A DNA stretch of 64,000 nucleotides from Brassica napus (taxonomy: Eukaryota; Streptophyta; Magnoliopsida; Brassicales; Brassicaceae), in assembly GCF_020379485.1 (NCBI RefSeq), contig NC_063438.1, forward strand, positions 6,466,835 through 6,530,834. Direction: 5' to 3'. The first letter of the stretch is position 1; each line of letters opens with the position of its first letter. A program made the translations under genes and the position numbers. This document shows positions 22,291 to 33,790 of this stretch, piece after piece. The notes beneath the pieces are model-generated. The model did no database searches. It saw only the letters and a list, made by a program, of their open reading frames with translations, and was not told the origin of the DNA.

Positions 22291-22948
22291 TTAACCACCG
22301 CCTTGGTCGGTAACAATATCAATGATGTCGCCTTCTTCCATCATCAACTGTGTGAAAAAAAAAATCGGCAAAATATTAATTAACAGTAGTACTTAGTAAA
22401 AAGTAAAAACAAAAATTAGAAGGTAAAAAAGAAACCTGAGCAGGAGTCTGACGCGGTTTGAGCTCTTTATAGCGAAAGATGAATCTGACAGTGGTTCTCT
22501 CTAAGTTTCTCTTGGTGCAGTATGCATCCATTAGTTTCTTCAGATGTGCACCATAACCAATCTTGTATATATCCTCTCCTCCATCCTGTTAATAAAAATG
22601 TACACTCTAAGATTTCTAAAGAAGATGTTCTAACCCTTTTCTTCAATTTTTTTAATTAAAAATGCATAGAAAAAAAAAACAAAGATGAGATATTTTCCTG
22701 TCCTAGGGAAATTTGGTCAGATCGATGGATAAAAGGAATAGGAGTAAATGCAAAATACTATATCTGGAAATATGAAGAATAAACATTTTTATCATAGCAG
22801 CCATGAGAAAAGCTTGAAGATGCAGAGAAAGAGAGAGAGATGATACCTGTTGGGCCTTGACCTTAAGCGTAATCTTCTTTTGGGGTGAAAGAGATGGAGA
22901 CCCCTTTGATGCACAAGAAGCAGAGATCGTGGTTGAGGAACTCACCAT
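22291..22948 (-). CDS. SUMO5: SUMO5-like modifier ending directly in Gly-Gly-Gly
   Basis: Three exons (22948-22847, 22585-22436, 22347-22291) of exactly the same lengths as the copy at 18498 (102, 150 and 57 nt) give 102 residues. The N-terminal tail [19 protein letters not shown] matches the start of Arabidopsis SUM5. The beta-grasp core has [46 protein letters not shown] and [12 protein letters not shown]. The C-terminus is DQGGG: the diglycine is present but the usual peptide removed by a SUMO protease is reduced to at most one residue, so it may need little or no processing. It is expected to act in the nucleus and cytosol as a conjugated modifier. All intron boundaries are GT-AG. Confidence 0.92.
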
Positions 22949-23094
22949 TGTTCAGACAAACGCAAAGTACAACAAGAAAAGAAACAAGTAGACAAAAGGT
23001 CAAGACTTTTGCAACTCCTCTGAAGAAAATGTGAGTTTTGAGTTTATGGAGAGAGAGAGAAAAAGGTAAAAGAAACTGATGAAAGTTAAGAGCT

Positions 23095-23235
23095 TTGAAC
23101 AGTCCTCGCCAAAGACTACTATTGGTCTATATTTTACTTTCCACTTTTACCCTTGGCCTTTTCTTTTGTTGCCTTTGAATCATCACATCATGGATGACAT
23201 ATCTCAACAAAACGTTGAAACTTGTACGACCTAGA
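23095..23235 (-). promoter_or_regulatory. Conserved upstream block, SUMO copy 2
   Basis: Counterpart of 19360-19510. It contains CAAAGACTACTATTGGTCTA (23112-23131) and TGAATCATCACATCA with CAACAAAACGTTGAAACTTGTA (about 23177-23226). A CCAAT motif faces the gene on the minus strand. Confidence 0.55.
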
Positions 23236-23284
23236 AGAAATTGCTTATTAACTTGTAAATTCAAACATATTTCAAATGATACAA

Positions 23285-23500
23285 TCAAAAAAGGAGTAAA
23301 ATTGAAAATGAAGTAAAATTGCTTCTAATCTTACTCTATTTCTCACTCCATAATGAAGTGATGAACAAACAAAAAATAGATTACTCTATTTATGGAGTAA
23401 ATTTCATTATAGAGTGAGATACGAAGTGGGGTTAGAGCATTCCTTACTCCATCTTCACCTTTATTTTATTTTAGAGGAAAAAATGGACTAGGAATGGAGA
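23285..23500. mobile_element. Short palindromic MITE-like element
   Basis: The sequence is built of partly inverted motifs (TTACTCTATTTCTCACTCC against GGAGTAAATTTCATTATAGAGTGAG). A related arrangement (TTATTCTATTTAGGGAGTAAATTACATTTTTACTG) occurs at about 49990-50190, so this is probably a small repeated element of unassigned superfamily. Edges are approximate. Confidence 0.4.
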
Positions 23501-23728
23501 TGACTTTAGAACTTATAAGAATTAAGAGTAAGCTTTAGTCTATTGTCTCCAATTCCAAACCAAAAACACCACACCTAGAATAAAGTAATCTGACCTTTTA
23601 CCTCCACAACGTCTCGACCTGAGAAGATGCAAAAGAACAAGAAACACTGAGGCTATGTGAGAAGCAGAATGTATCCATCTACAAGAGAGGAGAAAACCGT
23701 ATTGGATATTGGATCATCATTTATAATT

Positions 23729-24260
23729 GAGAAAAATACTAGAATAGCACCAAACCAAGTTTATGTTTCCAAAGTAGCACTCAAGGCTCAAAGTCACAAA
23801 AATAGGTTTCATTAAAGAGGTAAATATACACTTATACTCCTTGGGTTAATTAATCCAAACCTTAGGGTTTAGACTTAAGGGGTGGGGTTTTGGAACTAGA
23901 ATTTAAAATTTTATTAAAAAAAAATATTAAAATAAAAAATAAAATTTTTAAAAACAGTTTCAAAAAGTATTTTTAAATTATAAAAAGAAAATTTGAAAAA
24001 AAAAATAAAAAAAAAAAATTTCGAAAAAAAAAATTATAAAATTTCGAATCTGAAAACATATAATCTGAAACTATAAAAAACAATTCTTTTTTTTCATTTT
24101 TATTTTATTTATTTTTATTTATTTTTGTTTGTTTATTTAATTTTAAACCAAGAATATTAGAGATATTTTACCCTTTAATGAATGTCATTTTTGTGACTTT
24201 CTCCTTCTAGTGTTATTTTTGAGACATAAACTTCAAAAGTGTTATTATTGACAATTACCC
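23729..24260. mobile_element. MULE-type MITE, copy 2
   Basis: A 532-bp insertion flanked by the perfect 9-bp repeat TTTATAATT (23720-23728 and 24261-24269). The ends GAGAAAAATACTAGAATAGC and, inverted, GGGTAATTGTCAATAATAAC are related. It shares with copy 1 the TTAGGGTTTAGACTTAAGG and GGGGTGGGGTTTTGG segment and the following A/T runs. Confidence 0.85.
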
Positions 24261-24269
24261 TTTATAATT

Positions 24270-24629
24270 TGTCTTAGTTTATGTAGTCTGGATATTGGAT
24301 TATTCGGATTAGCTCCTTGTGGCTAGAAGAACCTGACGCTGTCCTAAAAGCAAAACTGTTAAACATGAATCTTTATAAAATATTTCAATAAAAATGGAAT
24401 TACGTAAATCCATGTAAAATGGTAGATTTAATGTTAAAATAATTTTGCGTAGTTTGTAGTAAAATAATTAATTAGTACTAAAACAAATTCATAACAAATT
24501 AGTAAGCAAACTTTTTATCTTCTTCAAACATGTCACATATAATTTTCACTAACTTTTGTTACAAATAACAAAACAAGTATCACAAAATAATAATAATAAT
24601 AATAATTTAAGAAATCAGTAATGTGATTG
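24270..24629. other. 3' flank of the GT47 gene
   Basis: AT-rich, with an (AAT)n run near 24587-24606. It should contain the 3' UTR of the minus-strand gene that ends at 24630; no other feature seen. Confidence 0.4.
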
Positions 24630-26141
24630 TCACTCAAGTTTCTTCAAATCCCTTGTTTGTGAATACTCACCCTGAAGATCTTTTCCTTCTTCCATCATCC
24701 TCTTAACCGTCGCTACCCTCTGAATAACCCTATCAACTGCAATGTCAAACGCATCTTCAATCTTCTTTGGTCCAACCAATCCCGGTTTAGTGTATATTAT
24801 CTTCGGTATAATCTTTACAACTTCGTTCCTCATCCTCAAAATACTCTCCTTATCAATCCCACCCAACAAATCCCTGAGACTAACCGTTCCATTTTTCATT
24901 CCATTATCGGGTATGTAAACCGAATACTTGGTATAATCCTTAGGAAAATACCACATATACTGCTTATAACCCGAACCGGGATGGAAGAAAACCGGTATAC
25001 AACCGGCCAAAATCGAATCAAATATCGATCTTCGGGTATATGAATCTCCAGAAGGTTGTAAGCAGAAAACCGAACGTTGAAACACATCCATTATCTTAAC
25101 CGGATTATCGCAATCGTTACCTGGTTCATTACAGTTAAGAAACTTGCATTTACCGTGAGATGCAAGGCACTGGTTTATAATCACTCCCCTGATGGATCCA
25201 TCTAGGGTCGGCCTTGGTGCTCCAACAAAACAAAACAAGTGTCTCCTCTTCACACTCTTGACTTTCCTCTGCCATATCCGAACCTCGGTTAAGCTCTTTG
25301 GATGAAAATAAGTTGGATAAGGAACCGCAAACTCGTTGGTCCAAGCAGTGGTTTCGATAGATAGCATCGTCGTGTTTGAAAATTCTGGCAAGCACATCAG
25401 GTTGCTTCCCCACTCTGAATCTTCCGAACATCTCCTGAAGTCCCAACCGATCCGTCCAGCTACAAAAAAGTGGTCTCGACCATACATCTTGTTCCACTCG
25501 GGTCTCTCTCTCAGCCACCGAGACAGCTTTGTCGCCAGGGCGTCTCTAACTGTTGTATTGTATCCCCATAGGTGACGGCTCACGTCGAATCCTGGGTAGT
25601 ATGGGATGTAGATCGCTGAGGCTAGAGATGAATCGTTGGTCAAACACTCGTAGTGTTTCATCCTCTCACGGAAGATAACCGATAGCAAAAACTGGTTTGT
25701 TGAGTACCAAGAACCGGTTTTGGTGGTTAAGACTTGAGATGTCTTGTTAGCGTGCTCTAGAACCTGTGGACCGAGACCGGAGTTTACCATGAAGGGACAC
25801 ATATCGAACCATTTGATGAGTGGTCGACAGTCTTTGATGATGTCGTCGTTGTAAATGCTTGGAAGATCGTGCATATAAATGTACCTTCCGGCACAAGTAT
25901 CTGTTGCTTCTGACTCGGGCTGTTGCGCTTTGTTTCCTTCACTCCCGTTGGAATATTTGGTGAGGTTTAGGGTTTGATGGTGTGAGGAAGAAGCGATGGA
26001 TATGAAGAAGTTGTTAACTTGATGAGTGATTTGGAGATTTTTTCCGAACAAATCTGATTTATGGATTTGAAACACAACGAACAGACATAACACAAAAGTA
26101 ACTGAGATGAACAGCCGAAGCCTTGGAACTGGTTTCATCAT
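24630..26141 (-). CDS. GT47 exostosin-family glycosyltransferase (MUR3-like clade)
   Basis: A single exon of 503 residues with type II Golgi topology: a short basic N-terminus, one membrane anchor (LRLFISVTFVLCLFVVF, about residues 8-25), a Ser/Thr-rich stem, then the catalytic domain from CAGRYIYMHDLPSIYN (about residue 82). Recognisable family blocks include a WDFRR region, HLFCFVGAPRP, the Cys-rich FCLQPSGDSYTRRSIFDSI donor-binding block and GCIPVFF. Several N-glycosylation sites occur. Relatives of this clade add galactose or related sugars to xyloglucan side chains in the Golgi; the exact linkage here cannot be read from sequence. It is collinear with the Arabidopsis GT47 pair near At2g32740/At2g32750. 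A dead tandem copy follows at 27195. The two adjacent ATG codons make the start uncertain by one residue. Confidence 0.92.
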   Translation of the reverse strand: MMKPVPRLRLFISVTFVLCLFVVFQIHKSDLFGKNLQITHQVNNFFISIASSSHHQTLNLTKYSNGSEGNKAQQPESEATDTCAGRYIYMHDLPSIYNDDIIKDCRPLIKWFDMCPFMVNSGLGPQVLEHANKTSQVLTTKTGSWYSTNQFLLSVIFRERMKHYECLTNDSSLASAIYIPYYPGFDVSRHLWGYNTTVRDALATKLSRWLRERPEWNKMYGRDHFFVAGRIGWDFRRCSEDSEWGSNLMCLPEFSNTTMLSIETTAWTNEFAVPYPTYFHPKSLTEVRIWQRKVKSVKRRHLFCFVGAPRPTLDGSIRGVIINQCLASHGKCKFLNCNEPGNDCDNPVKIMDVFQRSVFCLQPSGDSYTRRSIFDSILAGCIPVFFHPGSGYKQYMWYFPKDYTKYSVYIPDNGMKNGTVSLRDLLGGIDKESILRMRNEVVKIIPKIIYTKPGLVGPKKIEDAFDIAVDRVIQRVATVKRMMEEGKDLQGEYSQTRDLKKLE

Positions 26142-26430
26142 CTATCGACTTTTACTCGTGTGTAAAAGTTGGTATTGTTTTATGAAATAAAAAGCTTAAA
26201 GGGTGTTTGATATCAGAAATTTAACAGTTTCTTTGTTTTTAATGGTCTTACTTACATTTCCATGGATATTATATAATAGAGATTTTTTACCATTTACAAT
26301 TAATTGAATTCAATTGATTCTATTCAAATACATCTCCTTTTAAAGAAGTTTCCATCATTGTGACACGCCTAGATGATTTGCATTTGTCAAAAACTAATTT
26401 CCAACTTTTATTGTACATAAAATAATAATT

Positions 26431-26760
26431 GGAAAAATACCAGAAAGTAATAAAGGCAAATCTCCAAAATAGCATATTTCTAAGTTTATATCACAAAAAT
26501 AGCACTCAGAAACTAAAATGACCAAAATATCATTTTATCTTTTGAAAAATTTAAAATTTTTTTTATTTTTCAAAATTTGAAATCTTATCCCCAAAACCTC
26601 ACTTCTTAACTCTAAACCCTAAAACCTAAACTCTAAACCCTAAACCCTAAACTCTAAACCCTAAACCCTATCTTTTGAGTGCTATTTTTGTGACTTTTGG
26701 CATTGAGTGCTAGTTTGGGAAAAAAAATTTGATTTAGTGCTATTTTGGTCTTTTTCTCAA
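26431..26760. mobile_element. MULE-type MITE, copy 3, with telomere-like tract
   Basis: A 330-bp relative of the elements at 8474 and 23729, in the opposite orientation. The ends GGAAAAATACC and, inverted, TTGAGAAAAAGACC are flanked by ATAATAATT / GTAATAATT (8 of 9 bases identical). It carries the same CACAAAAATAGCACTC and GAGTGCTATTTTTGTGAC arms as copy 2. Its centre (about 26603-26668) contains AAACCCTAAACTCTAAACCC-type repeats. Confidence 0.8.
26603..26668. repeat. Interstitial plant-telomere-like repeats
   Basis: About nine 7-bp units of CTAAACC(C/T) type, mixing the plant telomere unit AAACCCT with the variant AAACTCT, sit in the middle of MITE copy 3. The corresponding segment of the other two copies has only one TTAGGGTTTAGA. 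Confidence 0.8.
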
Positions 26761-26769
26761 GTAATAATT

Positions 26770-27194
26770 ATATTGAAGTAAATCCTTTGTTGTTTGAATG
26801 AAGATTTTATACTAGTAGAAAGACATTACATAAAGTATGCATTGTGAACGATTTATTTCTATCATATTGATTGTGAGAAAATTCTATTCTTCAAAGGAAG
26901 ATTTTATACTATAAATACTAGTAGTAAAAGACATTTTATAATCCGATATCAACCTCTATGGGAAAAAGATTAGCAAACAATACAAGCAGCTTTCCCGGGG
27001 AAATAATATTCATAAGAAACATTAAAAGATTTCACTACATTGAATCACTAAACTGTAATACTTTGTTCATACAAAAAAACGTTTAATTACTTTGTCCATG
27101 AAATAACCGTCAAAACTTATTTTATATTTCTAATATATGTTTTGCCCATAATAAATCAAATAATGTAACCTAGAGCTGTGGGATTAACTTGAAT
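26770..27194. other. Intergenic spacer
   Basis: AT-rich with a short repeated phrase GAAGATTTTATACTA (near 26800 and 26895). No gene seen. Confidence 0.4.
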
Positions 27195-27640
27195 AATGAA
27201 ACTCTCTTAAGAACCCTACTCCATGCAATTTCAAACGCATGTTCAATCTGGTCCAGTTCTACAGCCACATAGTTTGTATAATCTTCTCTAACTCATTCCC
27301 TTTACTCAAAATTCGTTGTTTATTAATCATTCCCTCTACTAACTTTGCCAACTTTCACATTTTATGTAAACCGAATACTTGGTTATGATCCTTTGGAAAA
27401 TACTGGTTATAAACTGAATCCGGGTTAATGAAAACCGGTATATACCAGGCTAAAATCGAATCCAAGGTTGATGATCTCCATGTAGGTGTTGTTGTAAACA
27501 AAAAATGGAATCTTGACCGGATCACCACACAATCCGTACTTGATGCATCACATACTGATTCACAGTTAAGAAAATTGAATCTTCCATCTTACGCAAGGCA
27601 CTCTCATGTATTGGGGTTTTGCATCGTCCACAGAAAATAT
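27195..27640 (-). pseudogene. Dead tandem copy of the GT47 gene
   Basis: On the minus strand this stretch resembles the C-terminal third of the GT47 gene at 24630-26141. GTAAACCGAATACTTGG (about 27364) matches 24916-24932, and TCCTTTGGAAAATAC and AATGAAAACCGGTATA match the same region in the same order. Frameshifts and deletions break the frame, and the 5' two thirds are absent. Arabidopsis carries two neighbouring GT47 genes at this place, so this is probably the lost second gene. Confidence 0.75.
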
Positions 27641-27850
27641 TTTTCCTCAAGTTAAATGACATACATTTGAAAAAAATGACAAGTGTTGAAATTTAAATAA
27701 AGAATATTTAAAAGAGAACACAAGATCGTAGCTGAAATTGAATCTAGTTTCAGATGACAAGAAGCAGTATCAGAAATTCAAAGATCTTTGTTTCCAACTA
27801 ATTTCAACAGAACCAACAAGTTTCCAACTAATTTAGAAAGAAAATTAAAA

Positions 27851-30800
27851 TCATGAAGCGTATTCAAAGGCCTGTGGAGGTTGTGGCTCGTCATCTACAG
27901 CCATAGCCGAAGCTGTTGTTCCTTGTGTAGCCGACGCTGCACCAGTTGCAGGAGAAGCTGCTGAAGTTGGTGCATCGGTCAGTGAGAGAACCTCTGGTTC
28001 GTGTTCACGCAAGTCCTTGAGAAGAACAAAACCCGATGGAGCTAGCTTTACTGGCACGTATCTGCTGTCTTCAAGTAACTTAATGTACTTCTCTTGAGCT
28101 GGGACAACTCGAGCCGGGTTCACTAGAATCTCAAACGCTGCCTCTGGCTCTGCAGCTTTCTTCTCAACCGTTGCTGTGCTATCCACCTGATTGTTCATGG
28201 AGACAAGACTAATGAGTCAATTAATCAAAGAAGCTACAAATCACCCATGAATATTTACAGAAAACAACAACATACCTGCATAGAGTCTCCTTCCTTGTCA
28301 GCTGACTCTTTTCCTTTACCAGATCCACTTTCACTGACAGACTTCTCGGCACCAGACGCCTTTTCAGCGTTAGCTTTCTGCTCCGCTTCTTTCTTAGCCC
28401 TAGCTTTGGCTTTAACTGAGGTTGAGAGGACAGCGGTTGGGAGTTTGGCGGCGGTATTGGATGTCGGAACCGTTGTGGGTTTTGGGTACTCAAACAAAGA
28501 AGGTTTAGCATGCGACATGAACTCAAACTTTGGGACCTTAAGGTCGTAGTTCAAACCGATGAAGGCGGTTGGTGAGAAGGCCAAGCTGATGAAATAGATC
28601 AGAGGGTACCAATACCAAAACTGGCTGAAGACAGCGAGGCCAATAACAGCAGTGACTTTGTCATGTTTGGTTTTAGAGAGCAATCTTATAGTAACGTTCC
28701 TACCACCGGCATCGAGGATACCAGAGGCAAGAATTGCTCCCATCTTGCTCATTGTGTCTTCGTGCTTGTCGAGTATGATCTTCTCAAGTTGTCGCCTACA
28801 TAACATATATAGAATATAAGTCTACCAAAATATGTTCTACCTACCAAATGCTGAAGAAAATAGATCTGTACTACTAACCTAAATGTTCCAACACGAGAAT
28901 CGCTAGCTTCACTGATTTGGACCATGACCATGGCCATTGCTATCAAAGCACCTTGACGAACAAAGTCTACCACATCCGATGTAAGTGGCTCCAACAAGGA
29001 TATCGCTTCGCTGAGGCCAGTGCCTGCACAAGATATACCTACTGCAAGAGCCGCTCCATAGCGAACATGCGGGTTGTACGACTCAGAAAGTAACGATACA
29101 ATACGCGGAGTCTACATAAGATAAAAAAAATTAACAGAATCAATTAGTGAGAGGATAAGCAAACACAAACGGCACTAAAGAGGTTAGTGGTCATAAGGGA
29201 GAATTTGAAACTGACCTGCTCAGGATCAGAGTACAAGACAAATCCAAGTGCCAGAACAGCAGTCCTTCTAACATCATCGCTAACATCAGATACAGCAAAG
29301 TGTAGCAATTGGCGAATTGCCTTATTGTTTGCTGTCCCACAGTAAGCCAATGCTAGTGCGTACATGCCACCATAACGGATGATAGGATCCTGGTCTCTAG
29401 TCATCTGCTCAATCAAGGTATCAGCTCCTTCTTCTCTGCCGTATACTGTAAGAGCTATTCCAAGCGCCAATCCCCTAAAAAAACATACCAGTTGAAATGC
29501 TAAAATTAAACTACCATGGACCATCTTCACCAAAAAATATCCTCCGCTACATTACCTTATTATCTTCTCATGCTGTGTCTCATGAGCATAAGCGAGCATC
29601 TCACTTGCCTTTTCAGTGGCGGTTCCAACCAATAATAAACCCATGCTGATTCCAGCAGCTTCACCAGCAACAGCACTGTCAGTGTAAAGCACACTTTTGA
29701 CATCATCATATATCTCCTCATCCGCTGTTCCAAGAGCTGACAAACCAAGACCTAAGCAAGCTCCGTGTTGAATGACCTGCATCCACAACTTGGAGTTACT
29801 ATCTCTGAGCAAAGAGGCTTACAAAGGAATTGAGAGAGATTATAATCACCTCGACATTGGTACTGCGTAAGCTGTCGCGTAGAAACTGTTTGATGCCCTC
29901 GCCATGATTAGCATGAATGAGGCCGAGCGCGTACAAAGCGCCACCTTCAGAATATGGACTCCCGCCACCACCTGCTCCTCCCTGAGGCAAGTATGGAGCC
30001 ATCAATGACCTTCCCTGTTGCAGGTGGCCTCTGTGAATAACACCTAGTCCCGCCGTAGCACTAAACTTAGCCCAATTGGTGGCCCTGCTTAGCCAATCCT
30101 GTCAATACAGAAAAGAGAGTTAAAACACTAAGCCACACAGTCTAACCTCAAACATAAGGAAATATTACAGCGAAAGTAAAAGATTTACCAAATTCTCTCT
30201 AAGAAAAGTGTCCACTGTAGTTCCAGCATGCATGATCGCATTAGCGTATATTGTAGCACTGTGACAAACACTGTTCCGCATCTCCACAGACTGTTTGATT
30301 GTCTTTAGTATCAGCAGGTCCGATCTATAAAAGACAACATTACAAATGAAGAATATGAGTACTTCCAGGTATAAACGATTTTAGAATAAAAAAGTATCTC
30401 CTTTCAGGATACCAAAAAATTCAACAGTAATTTACTTGTTGTGGCTGTAAAGAAACTGAAGTGTCAACTGAATAGATGTCTCCCCAGATAAAATTCCCTT
30501 AATCTTGGTTAGCCTCTCAGCATATGTAGCGTCAACTGGATCTGTCTCGTGCACAATTGTCTGATCTGGAGTAACTGGAGTGTCATCTGCCATCTGAACA
30601 TCCCGGGAGAGGTTCTCATTTGTAGTTGCAGTAGTTTCAACGGCCTGAGCTACTTCTACAGGACGTGTTTTGGGGGCGGGGAGGCGATCCCTAACACTCA
30701 AGAGAAAGGCCTGGTGCTCGTTCTCTACAAGATCAAATGCAATTTGCAATGCTAATAAAGCATCATCCTTGCTGTCCGAGCGAAGAAGCTTCTCCAATAT

Positions 30801-32692
30801 GGTTGCAACACCTTGCGGTTCATCCAAGAACATGAGGCATTGACAAATGCTCAAATAATCAGGAGAAGGCAGCTTCTGGTAGACTTCAACAAGTAAACTA
30901 AGCACCTGAAAGAATAGAAACGAATGGAATCAACTTTACAAATGAAGACTAAAGTAAAGTGCGTAGACTAAAACAAACGTAGAAAACGAATTTTTCAATC
31001 CAAGCAATGACCATCTGAAATAGGTATCACAGAAACTGGAACAGTATTTTCAGTTACAGCTTAGAGAAAGAGAATGCTAGCATACATGAGATTACCAGAC
31101 AAGCTACTAGGAAGGTGCAGGAGTGCCAGATGATGTAAAACCATACTATTCTACTCAATCAATAGCATCCGAACATCTATTCAACCAAGGTCTGAGACCA
31201 TTAGTCTTACCTCATGTCTATACTCTCTGCGGTTAACGAAAGAATGAGAAACGTTGATGCAATATGTTAGAGTCCCCTCAACATTGTCGCTCTTTGTGAT
31301 AGCTTCCTCCAACTTATCCAATCTACGGCATTCTAACGCAATGCCCATAGCCTGTTGATACTTCCCATCAGTGATGCATCTGCACCGGAAAAAAAAACAA
31401 CGTAAGAACAATTGAGAAACTTAACATGTGACTAGAGGATTAAAATTTGTGGGCATACATACTTTCCAAGCATTCTTTCAACAATGGCCTCCAGCCTGGG
31501 ATCAATGTCCACCATCTCACTTGATTCCACTGCCTTCGATCTCAGAATGGCATACTCATCTATTGCTTTGGCTGAAAACATAACAGAAACATCAGAAGAG
31601 TAAACGTTGATCCGGCAACATACTCATATAGTCATCAATCATCTTAGTCTCTTTTTTCAAGACTATACAGCTTACAAATGCAGGAAAGCGATAGCTGGAT
31701 GTGGAAGCTACATGTTTGTTTTCAGATAATATACATGCTCTTCTTGCATTTAGTCAAGTTCGTCTGTTCTTGTCTTAGATGCATATTGAAGTCAACAATA
31801 CCCTAGCTAGAGTCTACTAGCATAACAGAAAACAAAAAAAGAGTAAACACAGAAATAAGCTGTCAAAATCATCACCTAAAAGCGTATGAACATAATCCGT
31901 ATCCTCTGAAACATCAAAAAAGGCTCCGGCTCCAAGGGCATAGGACAACGAATCATTAAGCTCGCCCAAGTAATAGAAAACCTGAGATAAGATTTCATCA
32001 TCATAAGAGAAGATATCAACGAATCACGAACCATCATGCATAAAGTGTACCAAAATTACACATTTTTTCCCACTACAGAAAGAAAACTATAACAAGACAC
32101 CAGTTAAGTCTAGCAGACGGGTAGATCATACCTTAGAGACAAGCAAAGCAGCAAGCTGTCTTTGATGCAAATCAAATTCTTCATCTTCATACAAACTCTC
32201 TCTGCAAACAGAAACCAAAATTCACAACTAATAGTTTCACGAAACCTAATCCATGTGCCAGCACAGCCTCTAATACTAGATCTCATACCACTAGCAAGCA
32301 AGATCAATGGAGAGAAAAGAATCAAACTTTATATATATATTTATCAAGGAAGAAGCCAGAACATAAACTTTATGCTAAACTGGGATACGAAATTAATCAT
32401 TCATTCTCAAAGAAGAACACTTTGTTTCTTACACAAACTATCTATGCCTCACCAAAAAAGTTTGAATTTTTAAGTACAAGGAGAGCTCAACTAATCAAAA
32501 TCCCACAATCATTACTCGAACTTTCTCGAAATTAAGAAAATGTTACATGATTGGAACACTAGTGGAGATCTCGGGCCAGAACCGATCAACCAAGTTGTTG
32601 AGGTGCGAGAGCGCATGATGCTTCAACGTAGGCTGAGGCTCGTTGAGCATTGCCAGTAACCCTCCGGCTGAGCTAACCATAGCGGCGGCCAT
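27851..32692 (-). CDS. RPN2A: 26S proteasome regulatory subunit RPN2 (PSMD1)
   Basis: A non-catalytic scaffold of the 19S base that binds Rpn1/Rpn10-side factors and ubiquitin receptors. Thirteen exons on the minus strand (32692-32547, 32201-32132, 31981-31876, 31571-31463, 31379-31211, 30905-30436, 30324-30189, 30098-29850, 29776-29556, 29474-29216, 29111-28879, 28795-28276, 28186-27851), all GT-AG, sum to 1008 codons. This matches the length of plant RPN2 (about 1004 residues). The protein starts [16 protein letters not shown]. The middle has the PC repeats ([42 protein letters not shown] and others). The C-terminal region has an Ala/Lys-rich tail and ends AFEYAS. No damage seen. It is collinear with Arabidopsis RPN2a (At2g32730). 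Confidence 0.96.
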
Positions 32693-33790
32693 TGATGTAG
32701 AAACACTAATCGAAACTGAAGAAGAAAAAAAAAAGTAAAAGAAAGTGAATCAGATGACGAACACGAAGCCTCCGGTGAAACTCGTCGTAAAAACTCTAGT
32801 AGATTTGAAAGGGGCTGCGTTTTATGAGACGAAAGAAGTGAGGGACTTGAATGCAAAACTATGGAATTGGAGATTTATCGAATTATTAAGGGTTGGGTAA
32901 GAGACTTAAATTTTCATTCAGACTTCTCTTAGGCAGGCCCAGTAAGAGGAAGTTGTTTAGACATGTCTAGGCCTAAGAGTCAGCTGGCCCATTACAATTT
33001 CTTGGAACCAAAAAAAAAGGAGGAAGAGAGATCGAACGATATCCAAAAGAGTGCCATGGAGCTCCGCTGGTCCTCATTTCCAATCGATTGCTCCAATGAG
33101 AACTTGGCAGTCTGAGTGAATCCAGATATAAGTGATATTGAGGGAGATCACATGCATCAAGGCATCTCTAACCGCTAGGGCTTTCCATCCGAATGTATAG
33201 CTTAACTCTTTGGTCTATTATTTTCTGTAATTGGTTACAGTTACAATTTAGAATCGGTTATTATATATTTCCTATAGTTTTTGTTGTTGTTGATGTTGAA
33301 ACAGTTTTTTCTGTATCTGTGAGCAATGAATTTCAATGTAGCTTTCATTTTTGTGTTTATCCTAATTTTTTGTTTAGTTTATGCATGGCGAAAATCAACC
33401 TTGGAATGTTCTTAGTTCGTTTTCTGAATACTTGTATAATAATAATAAAAAAAATTAAAAAAGAACCATTGAAACAATTATGAGTTCTATTAAGTTTTCC
33501 GTACTTGATTGAACAACAAAAAAATCAGTTATTTCAACTACATTAAATGATATTTCAAATTGGTCGAGACTTTCCAACCTATAGCCGTTTCTTTACGGTA
33601 CCTTTGTTGTTTCATTGAATTTGACTCATTAATAGGATTCCAATTTTGACTTTGATCATTATGGACTAGTACCAAAACCAAGTCCTAAGCATGCGGATCT
33701 TATTTAACAGCATATACGGTAACAAAGAAAATGGCTTCTTCCTTAGTGTAAGATTATATGAACAAACGCATGAACCAAAGTATACTATCG
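32693..33790. other. RPN2 upstream region and spacer
   Basis: Bases next to 32693 are RPN2 leader and promoter on the minus strand. AGGCCCAGT, TAGGCCTAAG and TGGCCCATTA motifs at about 32935-32995 resemble the GGCCCA/TGGGCC boxes common upstream of proteasome and ribosomal genes. Further right nothing coding is visible. Confidence 0.45.

Noticed and set aside
26603..26668. Reading the AAACCCT tract as a telomere-fusion relic
   Set aside because: It lies inside a MITE whose sister copies hold the single-unit version, so local expansion explains it better.
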